Origin: Prevotellaceae bacterium
Lineage (GTDB): Bacteria; Bacteroidota; Bacteroidia; Bacteroidales; Bacteroidaceae
Assembly (NCBI GenBank): GCA_029219385.1
Contig: JAQXTH010000049.1
Span: forward strand, 1-64,000
Reading direction: 5' to 3'
Length of the DNA: 64,000 nt
In this document: positions 8,521 through 16,900 of the stretch, one piece after another
Numbering within the stretch: position 1 is the stretch's first letter
How the letters are laid out: each line of letters starts with the position of its first letter
Notes under the pieces: model-generated
Told to the model about the DNA's origin: nothing
The model's input: the letters and a program-made list of their open reading frames with translations, nothing else
Databases searched by the model: none
Program-made: the position numbers and the translations under genes

Positions 8521-9087
8521 CTACGAAGACAACTCCTCTAAAGATTCACCAAGAAAGACATACGAAAAGTTTCGGCCTTTTGCAGACGGAAATTGGCTAC
8601 GCGGGTCAACATCTTGACGATTTTGCAAATGTTCCACGATACGATTATAACAATCAATGGCACTCTCTGCCTTTACCTTTGCACGAAACTGAGTATCTTT
8701 GTATTGAAATTTGTTAAGTCGCTGAGAAAAAACAACACGTTTGAATGTTATCGCACCTTCATACCATCCGGGATTGATCTCATTGAGCAGCCCCATGCGG
8801 TCAACCTTAGGGAAAGGAACTTCTTGAACCACACTCCTGGCATTGGCTTTAAATTCCTCAAGAGTGGCAACATTTGTTTTAATCAAAATAAAATATTGAC
8901 GAGGGGTAACTCTAAATCTTCTTGGATGAACAACTTTTGAGTTGATGAAATCATATATTTCGCCAACAAAATCATCATCAAAAATCTCTTCGGGAACTCC
9001 AAAATTTTTGAGATTGGCAATAAGTTCTTCCATCGTTGAAACTATTGCTTCTCCGTCGTAATATCTTACATACAAATTCATATCCAT
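8521..9087 (-). CDS. Conserved hypothetical protein of Bacteroidales
   Basis: 188 aa from the ATG at 9087 (MDMNLYVRYYDGEAIV). A longer reading starts at a TTG at 9132, but it runs almost into the terminator of the tRNA operon. The ATG also gives the N-terminus I recall for relatives ('MDLNL.IRYYD..'). The protein is soluble, mixed alpha/beta, with no signal peptide, membrane segment or catalytic motif I recognise. Near the end it has a conserved-looking stretch, AIDCYNRIVEHLQNRQDVD, then RSQFPSAKGRNF. Function unknown. Confidence 0.75.
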   Translation of the reverse strand: MDMNLYVRYYDGEAIVSTMEELIANLKNFGVPEEIFDDDFVGEIYDFINSKVVHPRRFRVTPRQYFILIKTNVATLEEFKANARSVVQEVPFPKVDRMGLLNEINPGWYEGAITFKRVVFSQRLNKFQYKDTQFRAKVKAESAIDCYNRIVEHLQNRQDVDPRSQFPSAKGRNFSYVFLGESLEELSS

Positions 9088-9138
9088 AAAACTATTGAAA
9101 ACAATCAGTGTGTGTTTGTATTTCTTATTCAAAATAAA

Positions 9139-9177
9139 ATATGATTAAACAGGCTTTCAAAACCGATTTAATCATAT
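9139..9177 (-). terminator. Terminator of the tRNA operon
   Basis: On the minus strand ATATGATTAAA (complement 9167-9177) is perfectly complementary to TTTAATCATAT (complement 9139-9149). It is followed by TTTATTTTG. It starts eight bases beyond the last tRNA-Gly. Confidence 0.8.
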
Positions 9178-9184
9178 CTTTTTG

Positions 9185-9257
9185 AGCGGAAAACGAGACT
9201 CGAACTCGCGACCCCAACCTTGGCAAGGTTGTGCTCTACCAACTGAGCTATTTCCGC
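9185..9257 (-). tRNA. tRNA-Gly (GCC), copy 1
   Basis: The 73-base gene starts GCGGAAATAGCTCAGTTGG. The anticodon arm ACCTTGCCAAGGT gives GCC, the T-arm has GAGTTCGAGTCTC, and the acceptor is GCGGAAA/TTTCCGC. It is identical to the copy at 9566-9638 and is the last gene of the four-tRNA operon. Confidence 0.94.
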
Positions 9258-9360
9258 AATAAATATCGCATTTGCCGTCATAAAAACAGGCCTTTACAAA
9301 TGATATTTCAAGACATTAAAACAAACATATTTCTCATCTACCAAATAATAGAAAAATTAG

Positions 9361-9444
9361 TGAAGAGGAGGAGACTCGAACTCCCACGTCACAATTGACA
9401 CTACCCCCTCAAAGTAGCGCGTCTACCAATTCCGCCACCTCTCC
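9361..9444 (-). tRNA. tRNA-Leu (GAG)
   Basis: 84 bases, class II. The 5' end is GGAGAGGTGGCGGAATTGG. The anticodon stem-loop CTACT-TTGAGGG-GGTAG gives anticodon GAG. A long variable arm is present, and the T-arm GGGAGTTCGAGTCTCC is followed by the acceptor strand CCTCTTC. Confidence 0.92.
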
Positions 9445-9472
9445 AATAATCCGTTTTCTCAATTTGCCTTGG

Positions 9473-9553
9473 TGCCCAGAACAGGAGTCGAACCTGCACG
9501 CCTCTCGGCACTCGCACCTGAAACGAGCGCGTCTACCATTCCGCCACCTGGGC
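9473..9553 (-). tRNA. tRNA-Leu (CAG)
   Basis: 81 bases, class II. The 5' end is GCCCAGGTGGCGGAATGG. The anticodon stem-loop CTCGT-TTCAGGT-GCGAG gives anticodon CAG. A variable arm is present, and the T-arm CAGGTTCGACTCCTG is followed by TCTGGGC. Confidence 0.92.
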
Positions 9554-9565
9554 ATCTTGACTAAG

Positions 9566-9638
9566 AGCGGAAAACGAGACTCGAACTCGCGACCCCAACC
9601 TTGGCAAGGTTGTGCTCTACCAACTGAGCTATTTCCGC
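9566..9638 (-). tRNA. tRNA-Gly (GCC), copy 2
   Basis: The 73-base gene is identical in sequence to the copy at 9185-9257. It is first in the Gly-Leu-Leu-Gly transcript. The exact duplication flanking two leucine tRNAs gives a site for homologous recombination that could delete the leucine genes. Confidence 0.94.
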
Positions 9639-9790
9639 AGGACTTTAGTATCTGAGTAATTATAAAAAAACATTTCGATTATCTTTAAGAAAAACTCTCA
9701 AAACATTATTCTTATAAAAGCAATCTGTTTTATTTCTAATGTCTGACATCATTTCATGTCATAACATAAGGCGTTTCGCCAAACGCGATG

Positions 9791-9821
9791 CAAAAGTAGT
9801 ACTTTTTTTATTACTAACAAA
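9791..9821 (-). promoter_or_regulatory. Promoter of the tRNA-Gly/Leu/Leu/Gly operon
   Basis: On the minus strand TTTG (complement 9818-9821), a 19-base spacer and TACTTTTG (complement 9791-9798) match the Bacteroidetes consensus exactly. The nearest downstream gene on this strand is the tRNA-Gly at 9638, giving a leader of about 150 bases. Confidence 0.75.
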
Positions 9822-9898
9822 TAAAAACGCTGTTTTTTTTCGATAAAACGCTAAATTTGGTCGGTTTCAACACAAACAAAACCATTTCAAGCCCCTTA

Positions 9899-11083
9899 TC
9901 AGTCCATGCGACCCTCATAATCTTTGTATTCGAAGCGTTTCAATAGTTCAATTCTACCGTCAGAATGTTTTATGGCTATTGAAGGATGATGTACCCCATT
10001 AAACATATTTGTCTTTACGGTTGTATAATGTATCATGTCTTCAAACACAACTTCGTCACCAACGTCAAGCGGTTTTTTAAATTTCCAGTAGCCCATGAAA
10101 TCACCACTCAGGCAACTGTTTCCGCCAAGCCTATAAACACAATCGTCAAATATCATTGCATCCTCATCTGAAAAACAAAAATGTTCTGCCCCTCTGACTT
10201 TAGGATAATAAGGCATTTCCAAGCAATCAGGCATGTGGCAAGTGAAACTAACATTCAAAACGGCCGTTTTAATCCCACCGTTTTCAACAACATCTACAAC
10301 ACTCGACACCAAGCAACCGGTTTCCCACAGAAAAGCAGAACCGGGCTCCATTATTATTTTTAGTCTCGGATGACGCATATGGATTTCCTTTAAACAATTC
10401 AGCAGCAAATCCACATCATATCCTTTGCGTGTTACAAGATGACCTCCGCCCAAATTAAGCCATTTTACCTTGTCAAGCAGCAAGCCAAACTTTTCTTCCA
10501 CAGCCTTTAGAACATTAACTAACGAAGAAGAATTGTTTTCACACAAGCAATGAAAATGCAATCCCTCCACACCATCGGGCAAAAGACCATTTAAGACATC
10601 AGCCGTAACTCCGAAACGACTGCCACGCGAACACGGATTATACAAATCTGTCTCAATCTCCGAATACTCGGGATTTATTCTCAAACCAATAGAGACACAA
10701 TGACCACTCTCACTATTTTCATACTTTTTTATCGCAGGATAAAAGCGATTTAACTGCGACAAGGAGTTAAATGTTATATGATCCGAATAACGAAGGATAT
10801 CATGAAACGTCTCTTCTTCATAGGCAGGAGAGTATGTATATGTCAAACCACCAAAATGTTCTGCCGAAAGACGAGCCTCATACGGTGAACTTGCCGTTGT
10901 GTGAGCCACATACTCTCTAATAATCTTAAAAACTTTCCAATTTGCAAAAGCCTTTAACGCTAATATAATTTCCACGTCTCCTTCGTCAGAAATTCGTTTT
11001 ATCAACGACAGATTTTCGCGAAGTTTCTCCTCGTCTATCAAATAGCATGGCACAAACGCCTTCTTTTCTTTAATAATCATCAC
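9899..11083 (-). CDS. nspC: Carboxynorspermidine/carboxyspermidine decarboxylase
   Basis: 394 aa PLP-dependent decarboxylase of the alanine-racemase-like fold. It converts carboxy(nor)spermidine to (nor)spermidine, the last step of the alternative polyamine route used in the gut Bacteroidetes. The PLP lysine is K44 in ALKAFANWK. The phosphate-binding and substrate motifs LNLGGGHLVTRKGYD, EPGSAF and GGNSCLSGD are all present, as is the ETDLYNPCSRGSRFG segment. It is last in a seven-gene operon, starting 16 bases after the membrane-protein gene. The partner carboxynorspermidine dehydrogenase is not in the window. Confidence 0.93.
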   Translation of the reverse strand: MMIIKEKKAFVPCYLIDEEKLRENLSLIKRISDEGDVEIILALKAFANWKVFKIIREYVAHTTASSPYEARLSAEHFGGLTYTYSPAYEEETFHDILRYSDHITFNSLSQLNRFYPAIKKYENSESGHCVSIGLRINPEYSEIETDLYNPCSRGSRFGVTADVLNGLLPDGVEGLHFHCLCENNSSSLVNVLKAVEEKFGLLLDKVKWLNLGGGHLVTRKGYDVDLLLNCLKEIHMRHPRLKIIMEPGSAFLWETGCLVSSVVDVVENGGIKTAVLNVSFTCHMPDCLEMPYYPKVRGAEHFCFSDEDAMIFDDCVYRLGGNSCLSGDFMGYWKFKKPLDVGDEVVFEDMIHYTTVKTNMFNGVHHPSIAIKHSDGRIELLKRFEYKDYEGRMD

Positions 11084-11099
11084 CCCCGGTATAAAACAA

Positions 11100-12014
11100 T
11101 TAAGAGTCCTTCTCTATATTATCACTTGTTTGTTTTTCTAAAATCCGCTGTCTTGCCTTAAAGATCACCGCGCGAATATGTATTTGTTGAGGCATTGACC
11201 ACATCGTCTGTAACAGACTGAATATCATTGTAGCAAAGAACATAAATAAATATTTCCACAAAACGACATACCAAGGCAATACAATCTCTTCGCCCATTAG
11301 AAACGCACGAGATTGGTTTTGAAACAGGAAAACAATCATCGCCTCTCCAAAATATAGTATAACAACAGATATAAATAAAAACAACATAGCAATGAAACAC
11401 AAAGCAAACATACCTCCATAATAACGCCCATTTAACTTAAATCCGTCATATAATACTTTATACCACTTACCACTACACACCTCCATATATGATTGGATCA
11501 TGGCAGCAAGGGGAAGCAACAAAATCGTGCACAAAAAAATAACGGGGAGAGTGATATGAAATGCCACATCATAAGCAAACAACATATAGCCTGCCACAAA
11601 AACTATTGCCCATATCAGAACAAATGGGAAATATGATCCTAATGCTTTCCTTGCATCTCCAAGAAACTGCTTAAGAACAAATTTGCCGGGGGTATTTTCT
11701 TTCTCTTCTTTGTCAAAGAGTGTTATTTGCTGTATGCGCATAACAGACCACACAAACAACAACAATGCTCCTGCTATCAAGTCGAGAGACAATTCTCGCC
11801 AATCTTTTTTATGCCAAAACATTGTGCTTGTGTAAACATATAACCAACAACAACCAACAATGCCGGCAAACACAGACAACAACCAATGGCGCGAAACAAT
11901 CTCCCCACTCTTGGTGCTTATAATATTCCAGGCTATGCCAAAACTTTCAGCAAATTTACGAGCACCATCCAAATTCAACACATTTGGTTTGTCTCCGCGT
12001 TTTAAAACAGCCAT
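11100..12014 (-). CDS. Six-helix integral membrane protein of unknown function
   Basis: 304 aa. Hydrophobic segments lie at about residues 45-62, 78-95, 128-148, 155-175, 200-225 and 255-275, consistent with six membrane helices. Cytoplasmic-looking basic stretches sit at both ends (N-terminus LKRGDKPNVLNLDGARKF, C-terminus KARQRILEKQ). No transporter or enzyme motif is visible. The start overlaps the stop of the upstream HAD gene by 13 bases, so the two are translationally coupled. Unknown membrane member of the operon. Confidence 0.8.
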   Translation of the reverse strand: MAVLKRGDKPNVLNLDGARKFAESFGIAWNIISTKSGEIVSRHWLLSVFAGIVGCCWLYVYTSTMFWHKKDWRELSLDLIAGALLLFVWSVMRIQQITLFDKEEKENTPGKFVLKQFLGDARKALGSYFPFVLIWAIVFVAGYMLFAYDVAFHITLPVIFLCTILLLPLAAMIQSYMEVCSGKWYKVLYDGFKLNGRYYGGMFALCFIAMLFLFISVVILYFGEAMIVFLFQNQSRAFLMGEEIVLPWYVVLWKYLFMFFATMIFSLLQTMWSMPQQIHIRAVIFKARQRILEKQTSDNIEKDS

Positions 12015-12424
12015 CCTTTTTTCTTCTTACTTTTTTTGTCGGAATTAGCAGAAGCCAATTCCGGATTTATCGTTTCGTATGTGAGATTATTAGTTATCAT
12101 ATCATATATTGTACCCCAATCGGGTAAACCTCCCACATTGCGATCGTCAATATACATGTCGCATTTCACTTTTGGGCTTCTGTCGCCCTGAGCCTCTTCC
12201 TGTTCCGCATAATCACGGTTTATGGCATAAAATTCCACTCCACGTTCTTTACACCAATCCACAGCCGCTTGCAAACTCTCCCCATGCCTGATTGTCCATA
12301 ATATCAAGCGGTGGCCATCTTGAATAAGTTGTTTGAGGGTTTGAATTGCAAAAGGTATTTCTTTTCCAATTTTCGGGTATCTGTGTTCCACTATTGTACC
12401 GTCAAAATCTACTGCGATCAACAT
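12002..12424 (-). CDS. HAD-superfamily hydrolase of the small BT0820-like type
   Basis: 140 aa. Motif I is at the very N-terminus, LIAVDFDGTIVE (nucleophile D6, acid/base D8). Motif II is LILWTIRHG. The metal-binding motif III appears as CDMYIDDRNVGG. No cap domain is visible, as in the short Bacteroides phosphatases typified by BT0820. The substrate is unknown. It sits in the operon 39 bases after pqqD and overlaps the membrane-protein gene. Confidence 0.85.
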   Translation of the reverse strand: MLIAVDFDGTIVEHRYPKIGKEIPFAIQTLKQLIQDGHRLILWTIRHGESLQAAVDWCKERGVEFYAINRDYAEQEEAQGDRSPKVKCDMYIDDRNVGGLPDWGTIYDMITNNLTYETINPELASANSDKKSKKKKGWLF

Positions 12425-12463
12425 TTCTTCAAAATTTTATAAAAACATTTAACTATCTTATTT

Positions 12464-12739
12464 TCATTTATCTGATTCCACAAGATGTTGCGATTTCAAT
12501 TTTTCGATAAAATCCACGACATCTTTTCTTGCCTGCTCTTCGCTGACTTCATACTCTTCCATAAGAGCGTCCAACAAAGATTCTGTCGCAAACACACCCT
12601 TTTGTGCTTCTTTCCACAAAAAAGCACCGGTTTCGTTTAGGTGAATAATATAATTAAAGTCCACGCTATTTATACCGCACGGTATCAAAACATTTTCACC
12701 GCAAACATTTCGCAATTCCAAATTTTCCTTCAATTTCAT
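12464..12739 (-). CDS. PqqD-family peptide-binding protein
   Basis: 91 aa from the ATG at 12739 (MKLKENLELRNVCGENV). A longer frame reading to 12841 would run far into the S26 gene and is not needed. The PqqD/RRE fold signature is clear: a leading 'L.LR.V.GE..L.P' strand, INLNETG-type 'IIHLNETGAFLWKE', and the C-terminal helix 'EEYEVSEEQARKDVVDFIEKLK'. PqqD-like domains bind leader peptides of ribosomal peptides and deliver them to modifying enzymes. Here it follows an S26 peptidase and an HprK-like kinase. No precursor peptide gene is visible nearby. Confidence 0.88.
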   Translation of the reverse strand: MKLKENLELRNVCGENVLIPCGINSVDFNYIIHLNETGAFLWKEAQKGVFATESLLDALMEEYEVSEEQARKDVVDFIEKLKSQHLVESDK

Positions 12740-12750
12740 GGTTTTATATT

Positions 12751-13227
12751 TTAATTTACAATTATCAATCTGCGGTGCAGAGCCAATAAATGTCTGCGCA
12801 CAGGCAGTAAATGTGTCCAAAGCCAGGAATATGCTTTCCACTGAAAACTATCTACCCCTACACGCTGCCTCTTCTTCTTACGCACAAAAGCCACTGCCTT
12901 TGCCAAAACGTCTTTTTCGAAACAATGTTCCATGTCTAAATTGCCGTCACCACGCAACACACACACCTTTGACTTTCGATCAATCTTCACCAATCTATGA
13001 ACAACATAGCCTTTTTCTATTGATTTTGCCAACACCACATCACCTTCTTTAATGTTATTCGCCTTAGACAAAACGACACTGTCACGCTTATGTTCTATAA
13101 ACGGCCTCATACTTCGACCATTTATTGTGAAAATCACTTCTGTTTTTCCTTCGTCCAACAATTTGACAATCTCTGAAACAAACAAAGCATTGTCATAACA
13201 TTTTGTATGTATCATCTCTGCCATCAT
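12751..13227 (-). CDS. S24/S26 signal-peptidase-like protein (SipW-type)
   Basis: 158 aa. The catalytic serine is S39 in INGRSMRPFI (box B 'G.SM.P'). A 'GDVVLAK' strand, 'VVHRLVKI' and 'LRGDGN' follow in the order seen in S26 peptidases. The presence of H77 in 'VVHR' rather than the usual lysine suggests the Ser/His dyad of SipW/SEC11-like peptidases. There is no N-terminal membrane anchor; hydrophobicity is low except near the C-terminus. It overlaps the kinase stop by four bases (ATGA) and precedes pqqD by 11 bases. A role in trimming a peptide is inferred from context. Confidence 0.85.
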   Translation of the reverse strand: MMAEMIHTKCYDNALFVSEIVKLLDEGKTEVIFTINGRSMRPFIEHKRDSVVLSKANNIKEGDVVLAKSIEKGYVVHRLVKIDRKSKVCVLRGDGNLDMEHCFEKDVLAKAVAFVRKKKRQRVGVDSFQWKAYSWLWTHLLPVRRHLLALHRRLIIVN

Positions 13228-14105
13228 ACAACCTTTACTATAGTTTTATATGACAACTCCGCAGCCTCCTTGTCAGGCAAACAAGATAGATGATAAATCG
13301 GGACAAACGTAATAACCTCTGACATAGTATTCATTATAGAATTATACGACGGCTTGTCCCAAATCATTATTGAGCAAGAACACATCAGCGAAGAAAGTGC
13401 ATTTATAATGCTCTGACGCTCAATATAATTATACGGCTTTTGTTCAAGCATCACCAACGCTCCGACCGCTGCTTTACGTTGTTTATAGCATGGAGTCTTG
13501 CCACTCCAAGGAGAACCATAAACAAACACCTTGTCATCAATAACCCTCAACACGGGATTGTCGTCGTTTAACAAATGAGTGTTGGCAATATGCTTAAGCC
13601 ACAATGAAGAATGAGTAGATTTGCCGGTTCCACTTTTTCCTAAAAACAAATACCCTCGGCCATCTTTCTCGACCACAGAGGAATGCATCGTCAATGTTGA
13701 ATGATAAGCAGAAGAAAAGGCAAAAGCAATCATCATCGCGTTGTTAAAACCAAAAGACATTGTTGCCTCGTCCAAATCAGCCAAACAAATTTCATTATAT
13801 GTAAAATCAACATTAGAAAACATTTGTGTAGCAATTCTGCCCGACATATCAAAGATACAAAACACATACCCCCCATCAACACAAGAATACACCTCTTGTT
13901 TGAAACCAAGTTCATCAAAACTGCCCACCAATGAAAAGTTCTCCTCTTCTTTAAATTTGTTACCAACAACCACATCCATGAGAAAATCACTTTTCTTCAT
14001 TTCGTCTGCGTAAAAAGGAGTATAGTTAGACGGTAACAACCATTTATCGTCAGCGACTGTTACCCTTACATTAAAATCTGCTATTTTAAGACAAACCGTC
14101 TTCAT
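13224..14105 (-). CDS. HPr-kinase-like (PEPCK-fold) P-loop protein
   Basis: 293 aa. Residues 1-130 form an unassigned N-terminal region. At 141-164 comes the HprK core: MHSSVV, then GKSGTGKST (Walker A, 156-164), then LLNDDNP (180-184) and YGSPWSGKT. These are the hallmarks of the HprK-like kinases found beside PqqD genes, including the lasso-peptide 'K' kinases that phosphorylate a precursor serine. It lacks the HPr-kinase N-terminal domain and its own HPr partner here, so regulation of sugar uptake is unlikely. It is coupled by overlap to the S26 gene. Confidence 0.85.
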   Translation of the reverse strand: MKTVCLKIADFNVRVTVADDKWLLPSNYTPFYADEMKKSDFLMDVVVGNKFKEEENFSLVGSFDELGFKQEVYSCVDGGYVFCIFDMSGRIATQMFSNVDFTYNEICLADLDEATMSFGFNNAMMIAFAFSSAYHSTLTMHSSVVEKDGRGYLFLGKSGTGKSTHSSLWLKHIANTHLLNDDNPVLRVIDDKVFVYGSPWSGKTPCYKQRKAAVGALVMLEQKPYNYIERQSIINALSSLMCSCSIMIWDKPSYNSIMNTMSEVITFVPIYHLSCLPDKEAAELSYKTIVKVV

Positions 14106-14118
14106 ATCACATTACCCC

Positions 14119-14700
14119 TTAAAAATCGTCATCATTACCCACGCCTGAAGATTTGTTGACAAATTCATTGGTAAAAATATTGTCTGTGTTTATATAAACA
14201 TATTTAAAATCACTGATTGGCCTCAATGCCGTTTGCTTCTTGCTTGTCACCTTATTCCTAATGTAAAGCAACTTCTTTTCTGCTTGTTTTTTTGTGTTAA
14301 AAATAAATGTGGAACAAAGATACCCCTTCTTTCCTTGGGCTACCAGATAGTTGTTAAGGCTTTCAGTATAAAGATCCAAACCTACCGGTGTTTTTGTCTC
14401 TTTGTAATATGAGATGCTATCCACCTCGCAGATATTCGTTGTCATAGTCACAGAGTCAGAATAACTTATTGCAACACCAAAAAGGAAACTACGTCCGGGT
14501 CTTATAATTTCCACATCTTTGGTTTGTTTTTTTTCTGTCTCCGACTTCTTTTTCTTTTTATTTGCTTTTTCAAAATCGGAGTCTGATTCGCTCAACTTTT
14601 CTGTCTTGTCTCGTTTCTTTGCTTTTTGAGAATAAGCATCAGTAACAAAAATAACCGACAAAGAAACTGCCAACAATATAATAATAGAAATTTGCTTCAT
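14119..14700 (-). CDS. Secreted hypothetical protein, first gene of the operon
   Basis: 193 aa with a signal peptide (MKQISIIILLAVSLSVIFVTDAYS), then a strongly charged Lys/Glu/Asp stretch at about residues 25-65. A globular C-terminal part follows (RSFLFGVAISYSDSVTMTT... NNYLVAQGKKGYLCSTFIFN). The motif 'GVA.SYSDS.VYMT.I..VDS' with a later 'KKQAEKKLLYIRNKV' stretch recalls small Bacteroidales periplasmic proteins of unknown role. It begins the operon, 13 bases upstream of the HprK-like kinase. Confidence 0.75.
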   Translation of the reverse strand: MKQISIIILLAVSLSVIFVTDAYSQKAKKRDKTEKLSESDSDFEKANKKKKKSETEKKQTKDVEIIRPGRSFLFGVAISYSDSVTMTTNICEVDSISYYKETKTPVGLDLYTESLNNYLVAQGKKGYLCSTFIFNTKKQAEKKLLYIRNKVTSKKQTALRPISDFKYVYINTDNIFTNEFVNKSSGVGNDDDF

Positions 14701-14723
14701 ACTTATACACTTTTAATGATGTG

Positions 14724-14731
14724 CAAAAATA
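14724..14731 (-). promoter_or_regulatory. Possible -7 element for the kinase/PqqD operon
   Basis: TATTTTTG on the minus strand, 24 bases upstream of the first start codon, fits TAnnTTTG. No matching -33 TTTG is visible. Confidence 0.35.
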
Positions 14732-14769
14732 GTGTTTTTTTTATAGATAATAGAATTATGTATAATAAA

Positions 14770-14829
14770 AAGGCTTAAGATTTCATCATACAGCAATTAT
14801 TCCATGCTGCAAATGAAATCTTAAGCCTT
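14770..14829 (-). terminator. htpG terminator
   Basis: A 17-bp perfect inverted repeat (14770-14786 with 14813-14829; AAGGCTTAAGATTTCAT) has a 26-base loop. On the minus strand it is followed by TTTTATTATA. It begins 20 bases beyond the htpG stop. Confidence 0.8.
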
Positions 14830-14848
14830 AATCACTACTCAAAAAAAA

Positions 14849-16900
14849 CTACAACAGTTCTACTGAACGTTTAATAAATTCTGTCAATTCTTTTCCACCA
14901 AGCAAACCGTTTTGAAGCATGGCGAGATCTATAAGATGACGCACCTTTGCCTCTGACTTTGCATAGTTGGATATTATTTCTTTCTTCTTATCTTCCTGTG
15001 TCTTAATATCGTCATTGCATTTATCGAGTTCTTTCTTCATTTCTTCGGTAAATTCCCCATCTTTTGCCTTAGACTGCTCATCGCGCAAAACAGACTGACG
15101 AGCCTTCAAACCCTTTAATTCTGCTTCCACAGGTTTAAGTTGATCGACCGTAGCACTCTTAAGCGAATCGTTGATTTTAGCAACAACAGGATGGTCATAA
15201 TTCAGTATAAAACTATACATATCAGGCATTTCTCCATAGAAAGACATTCCTGCTTGCAAACGACTCATCTCCTTCATGCGGCGCATATACTCACTGCGAG
15301 TTATAACAACCGGAGCTGCCTCTTTGCCCATAGATTGCACCTCAACATGAAACTCGCTTTTATCTACAACCGGAATACAACTATTGAAACACGAAGCCAA
15401 ATTGTCAGACTCGTCTGCATCAATGACATTCTCTACATCATCAGCCTTTTGAATAAGACGATTGATTGTATCGCCATCAACACGACAAAAACGAGATTTT
15501 TCAAACTTCTGTTCCAACATGCCAACCAACGGAGTGTCTAACTGACCATCCATGATTAACACATTATACCCCTTTGCCTTTGCGTCTTCAATATAATTAT
15601 ATTGTTTTTCAACATCACTTGCATAAAGATATACAAGATTGCCGTCTTTATCTGTCTGATTGTCTTTTATCAATTCCTTATACTCTTCATAAGTATAATA
15701 TTTATTTTCGCAGTCCTTAAACAAAGAGAATTTACTTGCTTTGTCATAAAAATCAGGTTCACTCAACATACCATAATTTATGAAAAGTTTAAGGTCATCC
15801 CACTTCTCTTCATAAACCTTACGGTCTTCCTTGAAAATAGAGTCAAGGCGATCGCTCACTTTTTTGGTTATATATTTTGAAATCTTCTTTACATTGGCAT
15901 CGCTCTGCAAATAAGAGCGGCTCACATTGAGCGGAATATCCGGTGAGTCAATAACACCGTGAAGCAAGGTAAGAAAATCCGGCACAATATTCTCAACCGA
16001 GTCTGTAACAAACACCTGATTGCAATACAACTGTATCTTATTGCGTCGCAAATCCAAATCATTCTTTATTTTAGGGAAAAACAATACTCCGGTCAGATTA
16101 AAGGGATAATCTACATTGAGATGTATCCAGAAAAGAGGTTCTTCATATCCCGGATAAAGGTCGCGATAGAACTTCTGATAATCCTCATCTTTAAGTTCTG
16201 TCGGTTTCTGCTTCCATATCGGAGTGCTATTATTTATAATATTATCTTCTTCGGTTTCTTGTTCCTTGCCGTCTTTCCATTCTGTTTTTTTACCAAAAGC
16301 AATGCTCACAGGCAAGAAATGGCAGTATTTACGCAACAATTCCTGAATACGATTTTTCTCCAAAAACTCTTTGCAGTCATCGTCTATATGAAGAACAATA
16401 TCCGTGCCACGGTCAGTCTTTTCTGTTTCTTCAATGGTAAATTCGGGCGTTCCGTCGCAACTCCATTTCACAGCCTTGCTACCTTCCTTGCAACTTAGAG
16501 TAATTATGTCAACACGCTTGCTGACCATAAATGACGAATAAAATCCCAAGCCAAAATGACCGATAATGGCATTGGCAGAATCCTTGAATTTCTCGAGAAA
16601 ATCTGTTGCTCCGGAAAAAGCAATCTGGTTGATGTAGCGATCTATCTCCTCACTCGTCATTCCCACACCGCGGTCACTGATTGTCAATGTTCCGGCCTCC
16701 TTATCAAGATTTATCCTTACCGTCAAATCACCCAATTCGCCAACAAACTCACCTCTTTCACTCATTGTTTTGAGTTTCTGCGTAGCATCTACCGCATTTG
16801 AAACAATCTCACGTAGAAAAATTTCATGATCACTGTAAAGAAATTTCTTAATCACGGGGAAGATGTTGTCTGTTGTAACCCCTATGTTTCCTTTTTGCAT
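14849..16900 (-). CDS. htpG: Molecular chaperone HtpG (Hsp90)
   Basis: 683 aa, cytosolic Hsp90 homologue. The GHKL ATPase domain occupies the first 210 residues, with EIVSNAVDATQKL, SDRGVGMT (DxGxG) and GHFGLGFYSSFMV. The middle domain follows, with the arginine-containing NVSRSYLQSDANVKKI motif, then the C-terminal dimerisation domain. The length is typical for Bacteroidetes. It is a stand-alone gene with a clear terminator, divergent from the hexosaminidase gene. Confidence 0.97.
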   Translation of the reverse strand: MQKGNIGVTTDNIFPVIKKFLYSDHEIFLREIVSNAVDATQKLKTMSERGEFVGELGDLTVRINLDKEAGTLTISDRGVGMTSEEIDRYINQIAFSGATDFLEKFKDSANAIIGHFGLGFYSSFMVSKRVDIITLSCKEGSKAVKWSCDGTPEFTIEETEKTDRGTDIVLHIDDDCKEFLEKNRIQELLRKYCHFLPVSIAFGKKTEWKDGKEQETEEDNIINNSTPIWKQKPTELKDEDYQKFYRDLYPGYEEPLFWIHLNVDYPFNLTGVLFFPKIKNDLDLRRNKIQLYCNQVFVTDSVENIVPDFLTLLHGVIDSPDIPLNVSRSYLQSDANVKKISKYITKKVSDRLDSIFKEDRKVYEEKWDDLKLFINYGMLSEPDFYDKASKFSLFKDCENKYYTYEEYKELIKDNQTDKDGNLVYLYASDVEKQYNYIEDAKAKGYNVLIMDGQLDTPLVGMLEQKFEKSRFCRVDGDTINRLIQKADDVENVIDADESDNLASCFNSCIPVVDKSEFHVEVQSMGKEAAPVVITRSEYMRRMKEMSRLQAGMSFYGEMPDMYSFILNYDHPVVAKINDSLKSATVDQLKPVEAELKGLKARQSVLRDEQSKAKDGEFTEEMKKELDKCNDDIKTQEDKKKEIISNYAKSEAKVRHLIDLAMLQNGLLGGKELTEFIKRSVELL

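Noticed and set aside
9088..9132. Longer TTG-start reading of the hypothetical gene at 8521
   Set aside because: The TTG start lies next to the tRNA-operon terminator, while the ATG at 9087 gives the family-like start MDMNLYVRYY.
9395..9655. Plus-strand frame across the tRNA cluster
   Set aside because: It is entirely made of the antisense of three tRNA genes.
9899..14700. Lasso-peptide biosynthesis cluster
   Set aside because: PqqD and an HprK-like kinase are present, but there is no asparagine-synthetase-like cyclase, no transglutaminase-like protease and no precursor gene. Reported instead as an unassigned operon.
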